Shown: positions 1 through 10,293 of the stretch, piece after piece
Position numbering within the stretch: position 1 is the stretch's first letter
How the letters are laid out: every line of letters starts with the position of its first letter
Source: Kitagawia praeruptora
Lineage: Eukaryota; Streptophyta; Magnoliopsida; Apiales; Apiaceae
Length of the DNA stretch: 64,000 nt
Assembly (NCBI GenBank): GCA_037693485.1
Contig: CM075348.1
Location: 106,748,109 to 106,812,108, forward strand
Reading direction: 5' to 3'
The notes under the pieces: model-generated
What the model was told of the DNA's origin: nothing
The model's database searches: none
What the model saw: the letters and a program-made list of their open reading frames with translations, nothing else
Program-made: the position numbers and the translations under genes

Positions 1-528
1 TCTATAGTTGAGGTTAAAGTCACATACATTAATAAGCCAATGGTATGTAGCCACTGTAAATCTCTAGGCCACACCATTAGTGTTTGCCCGGTGGCTTCTA
101 GAGAATGGGCGGCAGGGGGTTCAATCCATACAAAAGGGGCTCCAACTGGTCAAAATGACAAAGGTAAAGATAAAGTAGACCAAATTGATAAGGTAGATGA
201 AGTTCAACAAAAGGTGGTGGCTGAGCAGAAGGAAGAGGCTTTAGAGAAAGAAGACAGTCACATGAAGAGTACAGTTGGGGACAAGCAAACCCCCAACCAC
301 CAGGTAGATGTTGCAGAAGAGGTCGTAGACAAGGAGTGGACGGAGGTTCGCTCAAAAAGAAAGCCGGTGACATCGCCAAGTATATCTCCGGAAGTCACCA
401 CTCTTCAGCCGTTTCAAAACATTGTGGTTGATGAGGTAGCAATGAAGCATGGCTCGAGAACTCCAAAGCCATACAAGAAAGTTAAAAAAGGAGGTAGGGG
501 GGGTCGAACCCCTTCCTCTAGGTCATAA
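1..528 (+). CDS. LINE ORF1 protein, C-terminal part (zinc knuckle)
   Basis: The frame is open from base 1 to a stop at 526-528. Near its start it shows the typical plant LINE ORF1 knuckle CSHCKSLGHTISVCP, a C-x2-C-x4-H-x4-C type RNA-binding zinc finger, preceded by the usual V-x-V-x-Y-x-x-K-P lead. The rest is a hydrophilic tail rich in Lys and Glu. In this family ORF1 is the nucleic-acid-binding chaperone that coats the element RNA. The N-terminal part is outside the window. The frame overlaps the start of the ORF2 frame. Confidence 0.85.
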   Translation, partial: SIVEVKVTYINKPMVCSHCKSLGHTISVCPVASREWAAGGSIHTKGAPTGQNDKGKDKVDQIDKVDEVQQKVVAEQKEEALEKEDSHMKSTVGDKQTPNHQVDVAEEVVDKEWTEVRSKRKPVTSPSISPEVTTLQPFQNIVVDEVAMKHGSRTPKPYKKVKKGGRGGRTPSSRS

Positions 529-3500
529 ATCTAATATGACTATTTTTTGTTCCTACAATGTTAGAGGCCTTAACAATAAAGTTGGTTTTATTAGGGACTT
601 TATCTTTAAAAATAAATTGTCCCTGGTAGGTCTGTTGGAAACTCATGTCCAAACTGACGTTGCTAGGATTATCTCTCGGACCATTAATCCACGGTTTCAG
701 TGGTGCTTTAACTACGATCATCGTCCGGGAGGCCGTATATGGCTGGGGTGGAACCCCTCTATATGGAAAATTTTGGTTCTTGCTTCTTCTTCTCAGCATA
801 TCACATGCTCTGTTACCCTTATTGAGAGCAACACAAGTTTTGTTATCTCTTTTGTATATGGCCTTAATGATATGATTGACCGTAGACCTCTATGGTCTGA
901 TTTGGCAGGAATAGCGCATGGTTTGAATGGCACAGCCTGGGCTTTATGTGGTGACTTCAACTCTTGTATTAGCATTGATGAAAAACAAGGAGGCTCTTTA
1001 GATTGGACTACTGGAATGGAGGAGTTTAAACAGTTCTTGCTTGCCAATGGGCTCACTGATCTCCGGTTCTCAGGCCACTTCTTCACATGGTGGGATAGCA
1101 ATATCTCTCAGCCAAAATTCAGGAAATTAGATCGAGTGTTAGTAAACCCGGAATGGCATTCAGTGTTCCCTTGCTCCACGGTGGAATTCATCTCTCGGGG
1201 CTTATCTGATCATTGCCCTGCTATTACATCACTTGGCACTAGTTTCTCCTCAGGAGCGAAGCCATTTCAATTTTTTAATCATCTTATTGATAATCCAGAC
1301 TTTTTGGGCTCAGTGGAGAAAGCATGGTCTTTAGAGGTCGAGGGGAATCCTTGGTTTATCCTAACATCGAAACTCAAGAATGTAAAGGTGGCTCTAAAGG
1401 AACTAAACAGAAAGATGGGGGATATTCACAATCTAGTGATCCAGTCTCGGGATACACTCTCTCAGTTCCAGGACTCAATGCCTGCTAACCCTACTGCCGC
1501 ATACTTTGAAGAAGAAAAGGAATTTATTGAGAACTATTCAGCAGCTTTAAGGCTAGAGGAACAGTTTTTAAAGCAGAAATCCAGAATACAGTGGCTAAAA
1601 CTTGGAGATGGCAACAGTAAGTTCTTCTATAATTCTTGCAGAGGGAACTGGAACACTAACAAGATTACTTCTCTTACTGACTCGGAGGGAGTCTCACACT
1701 CTTCGCATGCTGACATGGCTAAAGTTGCAACGGATTTCTATAAAGATATTCTGGGGAAAACATCTGAGGTAGCAGATTTTCCTGATGATATCCCTCTACC
1801 CTCTCTCTCTGATTCCCAGATTAACCTTATGGCTGCCCCTTTTTCTGAAAGTGAAGTATTGAGCACATTAAAAAGAATGGCTAAGAACAAGAGTCCTGGG
1901 CCGGATGGGTTTACAGTTGAATTTTACCTAGCTGTTTGGCACTTGGTAGGAAACGATGTGACTAAAGGTATCATGTATTTCTTTAATACATTGCACTTGC
2001 CTAGAGTAATAAATGCTGCTTCTATATGTTTAGTTCCTAAACAGGCTAACCCCTCTGAAATGCAACATTTTAGGCCAATCTCCTGTTGTAATGTACTGTA
2101 TAAATACATTTCTTCTATGCTAGCCAAGAGGCTAAAAGCTGTCCTTCCCTCCATCATTTCCCCAGTACAGTCTGCTTTTGTAGCTAGGAGATCCATTGGT
2201 GACAATATTTTCCTTGCTCAAGCCTTATGCAAGGACTATAATGGCAATTCAGGTCAGCCTCAATGTGCTATAAAGCTAGACATTCATAAGGCTTTTGATT
2301 CCCTAAACTGGAAATTCCTGTTCACAATCATGGGGAAAATGCGGTTTCCAAATCAGTACATTAAGTGGCTGGAGAAATGTATCAAATCAACAATGTTTTC
2401 TGTAAAGTTGAATGGCATTTTGGAAGGGTTTTTCAAAGGGGAGTCTGGCCTGAGACAGGGGGATCCCCTATCCCCTTATCTGTTCGTGATTGTCATGGAG
2501 GCTCTCTCAGCATGTCTGGATAGGAAGACTGCGGATCCTAATTTCAAATTTCATTGGAGAACTAAGGAAGTCAAACTAAATCACATTATTTTTGCTGATG
2601 ATGTATTCCTGTTTAGTCATGGTGATCTTAGGTCAGTCTCTGCCCTGCTAGATGGGATCACGCTCTTTTCAAACTGCTCGAACCTTAAGCCTAACATCTC
2701 CAAGACTACATGCTTCTTTGCTAATGTTAGACAGGACGTGGCTGATGCTATCCTTACTCACTCAGGGTTCCAAAGAGGTCATATGCCTATCACCTACCTG
2801 GGGCTTCCTCTTATCACAGGAAAGCTTAACAAGAATGACTGCCAGACTCTGATTAGTAGATTGTGCAGCAAAGTGGAGCTGTGGACAACTAGATTTCTTA
2901 ATTTTGCAGGGCGGGTCCAACTGATCAAAGCTATACTTGTCAGTATTGTGGGATATTGGAGTATGTTCCTCTTCCTTCCGAAAGGAATCCTTAAAAAGAT
3001 CAATGCTCTATTATTCAAATTCCTTTGGGGAGGTTTCTACAAACCGGATGGGAAGTGTCAGTATAAAGTTGGATGGGAGGAGTGCTGCAAACCGAAAGCG
3101 GAAGGGGGTCTTGGCATTCGAAATCTTTTTGAATGGAATCAAGCTGCCATTCTCTATCAGCTGTGGCGTATCATTCAGCCCACCTCTAACTCTCTCTGGA
3201 TAGCATGGTTCCATAAAGCCTTGCTGGCAAAAAAGGAATTCTGGACTTCCACAATGCCATATCGCTCATGTTGGATTGTAAGGAAACTGTTCAAGGCAAG
3301 GCCACGAGCTCTTCAGTATGTGCACTATAACATAGGAGAAAACTCTGATTTTCTCTTTTGGCATGACCCCTAGGTCAAAAAAAGCCCCTTCTGGATATTT
3401 TCCCATCCATTGTATCTATAGCTGAGTCCACTAGTGCAATCAGTATCAATGTCTACCTCCGAAATGGCACTTGGGACTTGCCATCTTCGAACCATAATGA

Positions 3501-4131
3501 TGTGATTGAAATTAGACGGATGGTGCAACATATTCAAATTCATAAGTCTGATTCCATTACGTGGGATGGAATGTTACCAAAGAATGTCAAATTGTCCACT
3601 ATTTGGTCTTCCATGCGGGAAAAGGGAAGTTATGTTCAGTGGTTAAACATGGTCTGGGGAAAATTCAATATCTCGAAGTGCTCATTCATCACATGGCTAG
3701 CCATCAAAAACAGGCTTCTCACGAGGGATAGAATGCTTATGTTCGGAATGCAGGTTGATCCAAAATGTGTCTTGTGTGGGGTGGATGATGAATCGGTTAG
3801 CCACATTTTCACTGCCTGCCCATACTTTGATATTATTAGCAGGTCTATGCCATTCCGTTTCACACGGAACTGGTCAAATTGTCAGTCAGGCAGCTGCATT
3901 GCTACTCAGCTAGGGGCAAAGGAGGAATTAATAGCTCAACTGTTTTTCAGCACAGCTATTTACCATGTCTGGAAGGAGCGTAACTACCGCATGCACAACC
4001 ATGGGCCTGGCCACCCAACATCAGTGGTCACCAGCGAGATAAGACGAATGGTGCGCGAGAAACTGTTCTCATGTAATTTGTTTAAGGGTTGGGTTCGGAA
4101 AGACCCGACCATACTCTTATTTATCATGTAA
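449..4131 (+). pseudogene. LINE ORF2: endonuclease, reverse transcriptase, zf-RVT (nonsense and frameshift)
   Basis: The endonuclease/exonuclease/phosphatase fold begins around 537 (SYNVRGLNN, LLETHV, GDFNSC, SDHCPA). It is followed by a non-LTR reverse transcriptase with RPISCCN, AFDSLNW, the catalytic FADD box near 2590, and GLPL. The first frame ends at a TAG at 3371-3373. Past a 7-A run at 3377-3383 the same protein continues in another frame to 4131, including the C-terminal zinc-binding motif CVLCG...H...C near 3766-3820. So the gene has one nonsense codon and one frameshift, the latter probably in the A tract. The product would nick target DNA and prime reverse transcription from it. 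The ATG at 449 overlaps ORF1; the domain itself starts near the ATG at 537. Confidence 0.92.
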
Positions 4132-4298
4132 AAGAATAGGTTAGGTACATCTGAAATGTTGAGTAGGGTTTACCTTCTTATTCTTTGTATCATGTTGATG
4201 TGTAGGTTTTAGCATGGATGTTGTCTCGCGGGGTATGCCCCTAGATATGTATTAGCTGTTTCTTTGGTATAAAAATTTTTTAATTAGCAAAAAAAAAA
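4132..4298 (+). other. LINE 3' UTR with terminal hairpin and poly-A
   Basis: After the ORF2 stop comes a short 3' UTR. It contains the hairpin GGGG-TATG-CCCC near 4229-4240, then TTTGGTATAAAAATTTT and TTAATTAGC, then ten A. The last 60-65 nt reappear almost unchanged, on the minus strand, as the tail of the passenger element at 30660-32905. This is therefore probably the part recognised by this LINE family's reverse transcriptase. Confidence 0.85.
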
Positions 4299-4309
4299 GA
4301 ATGAGAAGG

Positions 4310-6170
4310 TTATTTGGAGTGATAAATGTAAAGAGAGTTTTCAAGAATAGAAGAAGAGATTGTTTCAGCCCTAGTATTATTGTTGCCCGATGATCAAGGA
4401 AATTTCGTTATTTACAGTAAGGCTTCACATAAAGGATTAAGATGTGTTTTGATGCAACATGTCAATGTTATCACGTACGCTTCGATACAACTTAAATTGC
4501 ACAAGCAAAAAAATACCCGATCCATGATTTGGAGTTAGCTGCGATTGTGATTGCATTGAAGATTTGAAAACATTATCTATATGGAGAGAAGTGCGAGATT
4601 TTCACGGATCATAAAAGCTTGAAGTATATATTCACCCAAAAGGAGGTTAATATGAGGTAAAGGAGATGGTTGGATTTGATTGAGGATTATGATTACACAA
4701 TAAGTTATCACCCAGGTAAAGCGAATGTAGTGGCTGATGCGTTGAGTAGGAAAGTGAGACTAAATATGATGTCTGTGCCAAAGGAGTTATTGCGAGAGTT
4801 TGAGAAGCTAAGTTTAGAAGTGTAAGATTCAAAGGATGCTGATAAGTTTCTTAATATGATGACTTTTCAACTAGAGTTGTTAGAGAAGATTCGGAGATGT
4901 CAAGAGGAAGTTATGAATTATGAGATGAATACGTTGACTGGTGAGGAGATTTGTACCCAGAAGGATGATCAAGGTATCTTAAGATTTTCTATGAGAATAT
5001 GGAATCCAAATGTTCCGGAGTTGAAGAGAAAGATTTTGAGCGAAGCCCATAAGTTCGAGATATTCAATTCACCCTGAAAGCAAGAAGATGTATCGAGATT
5101 TGAAAGAGAATTTTTGGTGGCCCAACGTGAGACGATAAATTGATGAGTGGATAAGCGAGTGTTATGTCTGTCAAAGAGTTAGAGCGGAACATCAGAAACC
5201 GAGTGGATTAATATAGCCAATAGATATTCCTAAGTGGAAGTGGAAACATCTTGTTATGGATTTTATAATGGGATTGCCAAAGACTAGAGCTAATCATGGT
5301 GCGATTTGGGTTACTATTGATCGGTTGACGAAGTCTATACATTTTCTACCAATTACGAAAGATTCTCTTTAGATAAGTTAATACATTTGCATTTGAAGGA
5401 AATAGTATCACGTTATGGAATTCCTGTTACGATAATATCTAATCGAGATCCACGATTTAATTTAAGATTTCAGCGACAATTTCAAGAGTGCTGCGGAACT
5501 CAACTTAAAATAAGTACAACTTACCATCCACAAATGGACGGACAAAGTAAAAGGACTATTCAGACCATAGAGGATATGTTAAGAGCTTGTACATTGGATT
5601 TTATGGGAAGCTGGGATGAACATTTGCCACTGGTTGAGTTTTCATATAACAACAGTTATCACACGAATATAAGAATGTCATCGTATGAAGCTTGAATGGA
5701 ATAAAGTGTAAATCATCCTTGTATCGGGAAGAGATTGGAAAAAGGGAGATTTTAGGACACGAACTGCTCCAGTAGATGAAGGAAAAGATTGAAGTTATTC
5801 AGAAGAGGTTAATTACCGCCCAAGATCGACAGAGGAAGTTTGCTGATTTGAAAAGAGAAGACATGAGTTTTGAGATAGGAAATCAAGTGTTGCTTAAAAT
5901 GTCACCGTGGAAAGGAGTTACGAGATTTGGTAAGAAGGGAAAGCTGAGTCCAAGATATGTAAGACCATTTGAAGTTTTGAAGTTGAGATTCAGCCGGATT
6001 TATCTTACGAGGAGTAACAGGTAGAAATTCAAAATAGGACTAATAAAAAGCTAGAAATAAGATTGTTAGTTTGGTTAAGCTATTGTGGAGGAGCCCTAAA
6101 GTTGAAAAGTCAACTTTGGAACTTGAGAGCGAGATGCTCGCAAAGTATCCTCATTTATTTACTTAGGTGA
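4310..6170 (+). pseudogene. gypsy pol remnant: RNase H, integrase, chromodomain traces
   Basis: Readable blocks in order are: the RT end; RNase H (ASHKGL then VLMQ, DHKSLKYIF, GKANVVADALS) at 4310-4760; the integrase zinc region and core (FWWPNVR, CYVCQRV, ISNRDPRFN, YHPQMDGQSKRTIQT) at 5084-5695; a linker and GKKGKLSPRYVRPFE at 5776-5990; and chromodomain fragments at 6020-6170. At least ten stops or frame changes break it. This order (RNase H, integrase, chromodomain) is that of a gypsy chromovirus, whose chromodomain is thought to steer integration into heterochromatin. The open stretches at 4856-5077, 5387-5695 and 5776-6024 are only its surviving pieces. Confidence 0.85.
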
Positions 6171-6206
6171 GATTCTGGGGACAGAATCCTTTTAAGGGGG
6201 GAAGGC

Positions 6207-8174
6207 TATAACGACCTAGAATTTTTCGCACTTTTATAAGTGTTTATTTAGTCGTTAAATGAAAATTATGTGAATTATAAGATGGATATATTTTGTGAAG
6301 TCAAGGTATGTGTGAAAATCATGTTTATGTGATTATGTGATGATTGGTATGTGTCGTATATGTTCGAGGAATTTTATTTGTATTTTTAGAGCTTTAAAAG
6401 TATTTTTAAAGTGCATTTTTATTCTTTCAAAAATCTTATAAAATCAGTGGAGTTGTTTTAAATCATGAAATTTTTTGCATTATCATCTTAGTGACATTAT
6501 TTAGTTTTTAAAATTGGTGGGAGTATTTAATTATGGGTGTAAGTATTTTAAAATGATTTTAAAAGCTTTATTGCATTTAAAAGCTTTAAACTTGTAAAAT
6601 TCATATAAAATCCATTTTTGACTCAACAATTATTTTAAAAATATGGGGATGTTTTTAAGTTCCTAAATTATATCTTAAAATTGTCAAACTTATTTTCCCC
6701 TTAATTTCTTATTTTATTTTGTTTTTAAATGATTAAAAACTGAATTTGTGGAATTTCAGCATTACTAAATTACGAAAATACCCCTGGCTATATTATTAGA
6801 CACCGCCACCAGCCTCTCCTTCATTTCTTATCAGTTTATTCAATTACAACCTCAATCTCTTTTATCTCTCTGATTTCTTGAGTCCAAAACCTTCAAATCA
6901 CCGTATATTCCCTTCTTTAATCTTGTTATCATCTAAAATTAGTGAGTTAATGATTTTGTTAAAAGTTCTTGAAGTTATATATTATATATTGTATGTATAG
7001 GTTTTGGGTTTTGATATACAAGGATTTGGGAGCCTCGATTTTGATATTGGAGGCTTGTATCATGTTTATGGAGTGGTAAAACGAAGCTTAAAGGTGGTTT
7101 GGAGGCTGTTCTTGGAGTTTTGACAAAACCCCACCGGCAGCCATGTCTTTTTCCGGCAAGGGCTGATCGGTGGTGGTGGTGTGTTGGTTTGACAGCTTGT
7201 ATATGTGATTAAGAGTGGATATATGTGGTTAAACTGAAATGCATGCAAGGGTTTTCATGTTTTTGCTTTTTATTCGATTATTATATATATATACATGAAT
7301 TTTATGAATTGTTAAGTGCTAATTGATATGTTTTGAAGATTGTTAGTTCATGATTATTAAGGTACTGATTTGCATGTGAGTTATGTGGATTCGTAGTTGA
7401 TTTTCGAATTTATATAGTAAGGAAATTGAATAAAATTAGTGTTATATAAATGATTGTTATGGAATTCTGTATTGCTCTGTTTTGTCTGGTATTTCGTGAC
7501 TTTTTATCCCCTGTTCTGGGCAGTGGGTATAGAATAAAAATGTTCTACTCGGAGTCTAGTTTGTCCACGCGAAAACCTTGTGTCATTTAAGTTAACGAGT
7601 AAAAAGTTATGCATGTTTTGGTAAATGTCGCGCATACCAGAATTTTCAGTGTCCGATTTATAAGTTATTTCAGTTCATTTTTGACCTAACTAAAATGTTT
7701 TGGAGATGAAATATTTATGCAAGATTGTGCTTATATTCAGAAGGGTGTATACCAAATTTTGAATTAAAATGATTATTTTTCAATTTATTAAAAATATTTG
7801 AGTAAAGTGTGCGCAGTCGTGTTTTTTGTTCGAATCTTGTTTCTGATTAAGAAGGGTACTAATTTTGACGGAGTTGGATAGTAATTTATGAGTTGTAAGT
7901 ATGAAAGAGAATTAGTACTTGATTATGGATAGATTTGGTTATTGATTTGAGTCGGTTATGTTCCGACGGAATAGTTCACTTTACAAAGGAAATGCTGTCT
8001 GTTTTTCGTTAGGCTTATAATTGTAAAACGTATAGTATTATAATAGAAACTACTTGTAAAATGAGTTAACACTACCTGTTAAGTGCTTAAATGATTTATG
8101 TGATTAGTATGTTTTATGTGTTATGTGCTTAAGTGAATATTTGGCTATACTAAGTTGTGTTATAAATATAACAA
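6207..8174 (+). repeat. gypsy 3' LTR (truncated at a CACTA-like end)
   Basis: The tract AATCCTTTTAAGGGGGGAAG is a typical polypurine tract. Directly after it begins TATAACGACCTAG, a mutated form of the usual TGTAACGACCC LTR start. The region is AT-rich and has no coding potential. The small open frame on the minus strand at 7066-7248 resembles nothing. The right end is not reached, because a CACTA-like sequence starts at 8175. Confidence 0.6.
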
Positions 8175-8426
8175 CACTACACCAAAAACGCACATATGCA
8201 ACGCCATGTTTACTGTTTCTTTAGGCCAAAAAAGCATTTCGTTAGAGTAAATGCAACACCAGGGGGCGTTGAATCCGCGAGCGTTCTGTTAGACCCCATA
8301 ATGCAACGCTTTTTGGCATCTAAAGCAATATCAATAAGCGTTGCATCTGACATATAAAGCAACACCAGAGCATGCAAATGCAACACCAAAAAGGCGTTGC
8401 ATTTGACATTAGATAAAATTACAATT

Positions 8427-8718
8427 CCACGTCACTAAGTGGGTCCCACTAGCTTGCCACGTCATTAATAGGTCCAGCTGGCATGCCACGTTAGCAAAAG
8501 TCCAGTTGGCATGCCACGTCAACAACAGTCCAGCAAACATGCCACGTCAGCATGTGGGGCCCACTTGCCATGTCAGCATGCGGGTCCCACTTGCCATGTC
8601 AGAAGTGGGGCCTGTCATGCCACGTCAGCTGTGGGTCCCACATGCCACGTTAGTAGTGGGTCCCACTTGCCATGTCAGCACTGGGTCCTATGTGCCACGT
8701 CAGCATTGGGGCCCACAA
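8427..8718. repeat. Minisatellite of CCACGTCA and GGNCCCAC boxes
   Basis: About eleven diverged units of 25-30 bp repeat TGCCACGTCA (variants TGCCATGTCA and TGCCACGTTA), mostly alternating with near-palindromes such as GTGGGTCCCAC and GTGGGGCCCAC. The first box is a G-box/C-box hybrid with an ACGT core (bZIP type). The second contains GGNCCCAC, the class I TCP consensus. The array lies inside the CACTA-like sequence. Open frames across it follow from the repeat and are not genes. Confidence 0.8.
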
Positions 8719-9100
8719 CCATGTAATGCAATGCTTTTATTTGCTTTTTAAAACACTAGAATCTTATCAAATGCAACACTATATTTACCAAATGCAACAC
8801 TAAAATATCTAATGCAATACTGGAAATATCAAATGCAACGCTTTAATTAAAATTTCTGCAGTATTCTTTTTCTTACATAAAGAAACCCCTCAAAATACAT
8901 TCAAAGGCATTCAAAGCCATCCAAACCATTCAACCAGCAACCAAATAGTTACAATCATCCACACCAACATCGTACTAATACATAAAACCATTACTAATAC
9001 ATCCAAAAGGAATCCAACATAATTCTAAACTAACAAGCACATAAGATTAAGGCTAAATTTTAAAAGTACGAAACCATTACACAGTTACGTAATTATATTG

Positions 9101-9177
9101 TTATTCGGTGCCTCCTTGAGTCATAGGAGTACCGCTGTCATCATAATCACTTGAAGCGGTGGCACACAACTCTTTCA
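9101..9177 (-). pseudogene. Possible last exon of a transposon or captured gene
   Basis: On the minus strand a splice-acceptor-like GTTTTAG precedes an open stretch of about 25 codons that ends at a TAA (9101-9103). It has an acidic, Ser/Asp/Gly-rich end (SSDYDDSGTPMTQGG). This would suit the C-terminal exon of a CACTA transposon protein or of a captured gene. The upstream exon was not found. It is weak and rests on splice-like borders and composition only. Confidence 0.3.
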
Positions 9178-9593
9178 CTAAAACAAATATCACGATTTGC
9201 AACTGGTTAGTACTAGAGCAAGTAATTAACTCATACTTATTTAACAATCCAAAAGTTAAGAAAGTTCAGAACCCCTACTAAGTTACTTGTCATTGATATC
9301 TAACAGGCTGAAGTGTTCGGATTTGTAGCTTCATCAGCTTCTTCTTTAAACATGAGTACTTCTAAAAGTTCTTTATCTCATTATCTGTTCTTCCAGGGAA
9401 CCTGTCATTTCAATTTCAGAATACTATTATTAGTAAATAGCATTATTCATAAATCCAACGATAAGTCAAAGGCTGATTCTGATTTATTGGAATATAATCA
9501 GTAGTAAAAGTAATGCCTGCGTAATGCCTTGGTAGACTTTGTTGTATGAGGGGGATATACATGTTATATGTTTGGTTTTGTTTTGTAGTGTAC

Positions 9594-9620
9594 CTGTTTC
9601 CGAGAACTTGGTGTAGACTA
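9594..9620 (-). pseudogene. R2R3-MYB exon 2, 3' part (split by E1)
   Basis: Read on the minus strand, these bases continue the MYB exon broken at 22170: after the shared TAGTC they encode the R3 stretch HQVLGNR and end in CAG followed by GTAC, a splice donor. The canonical R2R3-MYB intron 2 sits exactly after GNR. With one copy of the 5-bp target duplication removed, the two halves give 108 + 22 = 130 nt, the standard length of R2R3-MYB exon 2. Exon 3 was not found between here and 8175. Confidence 0.85.
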
Positions 9621-10230
9621 TGTTAGATATAACTGATGTGATTTAATGTCAGTGTTTAAGTGTTACAGGTAAAAAGAGTTTAACTTGTTAATGAAAGCAG
9701 TTGTAGCAGAGTTTGAGTATACACTGACAGCTGGAAGCGCAAACGCTGACAGAAGGAAGTGTAAACACTGCTAGCTGAACACAAGGAAGCGCAAACACTG
9801 CTGGCTAGGAGAGCAACAGAGTTTGCTAAAGTCTGTCTACTAGAAGCGTCTACAAGTCAACAGAGTTTGAAGATTAATTTAAGATTAATACGGAAGTAAT
9901 ATCTTTGAAGATTGGATAGCTGTCAAAGAGATTGAGTTGACTTAGGAGACGTGTAGCAATCGTAATTGATATCAATTGTATAGCTTAATTTTAGGAGAAT
10001 CAATTAACGATTGTACGTAGCTGTATATCTTATAAATACAGTTAGGTTAACCCTAGAAGGGTATCAATCGTGAACGAATATCATTTTTGTAACCTAAGCA
10101 GCTCTCTGTGATATTTTACATCACCGAGAGAGGAATTATTAATTCCAAACAGTTTTAAGTAATAAAACGTGTGTTCTTGTTATTTACTCATACAGTACTT
10201 GATTATATATATTGTGTATTCGACCTAACA
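9621..10230 (+). repeat. E1 5' LTR
   Basis: Runs from TGTTAGATAT to CGACCTAACA. It holds imperfect repeats of GGAAGCGCAAACRCTG and three copies of CAGAGTTT. A TATAAATA-like box is near 10030. The 3' LTR partner at 21564 lacks the 4 bp GCGC. Confidence 0.95.
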
Positions 10231-10232
10231 AG

Positions 10233-10245
10233 TGGTATCAGAGCC
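10233..10245 (+). other. E1 primer binding site
   Basis: TGGTATCAGAGCC, two bases after the LTR. It is complementary to the 3' end of plant initiator tRNA-Met, the usual copia primer. Confidence 0.9.
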
Positions 10246-10293
10246 AATCTGTTACTTTATTACAGTTTAAGATCCAAAACACAATAGTAATCA

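Larger units (their letters stand above)
1..4298 (+). mobile_element. L1-type LINE (non-LTR retrotransposon), 5' end outside window
   Basis: The stretch reads as the 3' four kilobases of a plant L1 LINE: the end of ORF1 with a CCHC knuckle, an overlapping ORF2 with endonuclease, reverse transcriptase and a C-terminal zinc-binding region, a roughly 150-nt 3' UTR and a 10-A tail at 4289-4298. There are no LTRs. The 5' end and its target duplication lie to the left of the window. The element abuts a decayed gypsy RT/RNase H region, so it probably inserted into that element. ORF2 has one nonsense codon plus one frameshift near 3371-3383, so this copy cannot move by itself. Confidence 0.93.
4299..8174 (+). 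mobile_element. Decayed Ty3/gypsy chromovirus (Tekay/Del-like), 3' part
   Basis: Pieces of gypsy RT/RNase H, integrase and chromodomain can be read in order in mixed frames, followed by a polypurine tract at about 6189-6206 and an LTR-like AT-rich region. The order and the phrases CGTQLKISTTYHPQMDGQ and GKKGKLSPRY match the E4 chromovirus near 56.2-57.0 kb. The many stops show that it is old. Its 5' end is lost where the LINE ends. Confidence 0.85.
8175..9590. mobile_element. CACTA-like (En/Spm) DNA transposon relic, right end uncertain
   Basis: The sequence at 8175 starts CACTACACCAAAAACGC. For about 650 nt it is filled with short subterminal words (ATGCAACGC, AATGCAACAC, GCGTTGCAT) in both orientations, as in CACTA transposon ends. 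A candidate opposite end, ...TTTTGTAGTG at 9581-9590, shares seven terminal bases. The flanking triplets (CAA and TAC) do not match, and no subterminal repeats lie near it, so the right boundary is open. It lies on the intron side of the split MYB exon. 8840-9590 otherwise shows only a possible last exon at 9101-9177. Confidence 0.5.

Noticed and set aside
8506..8751. Overlapping 71- and 81-codon ORFs in the minisatellite
   Set aside because: The frames are open because the repeat unit has no stop. They are low-complexity repeats.
9313..9504. 63-codon ORF left of E1
   Set aside because: No homology, no codon bias; it was checked as a possible MYB exon 3 and does not encode R3.
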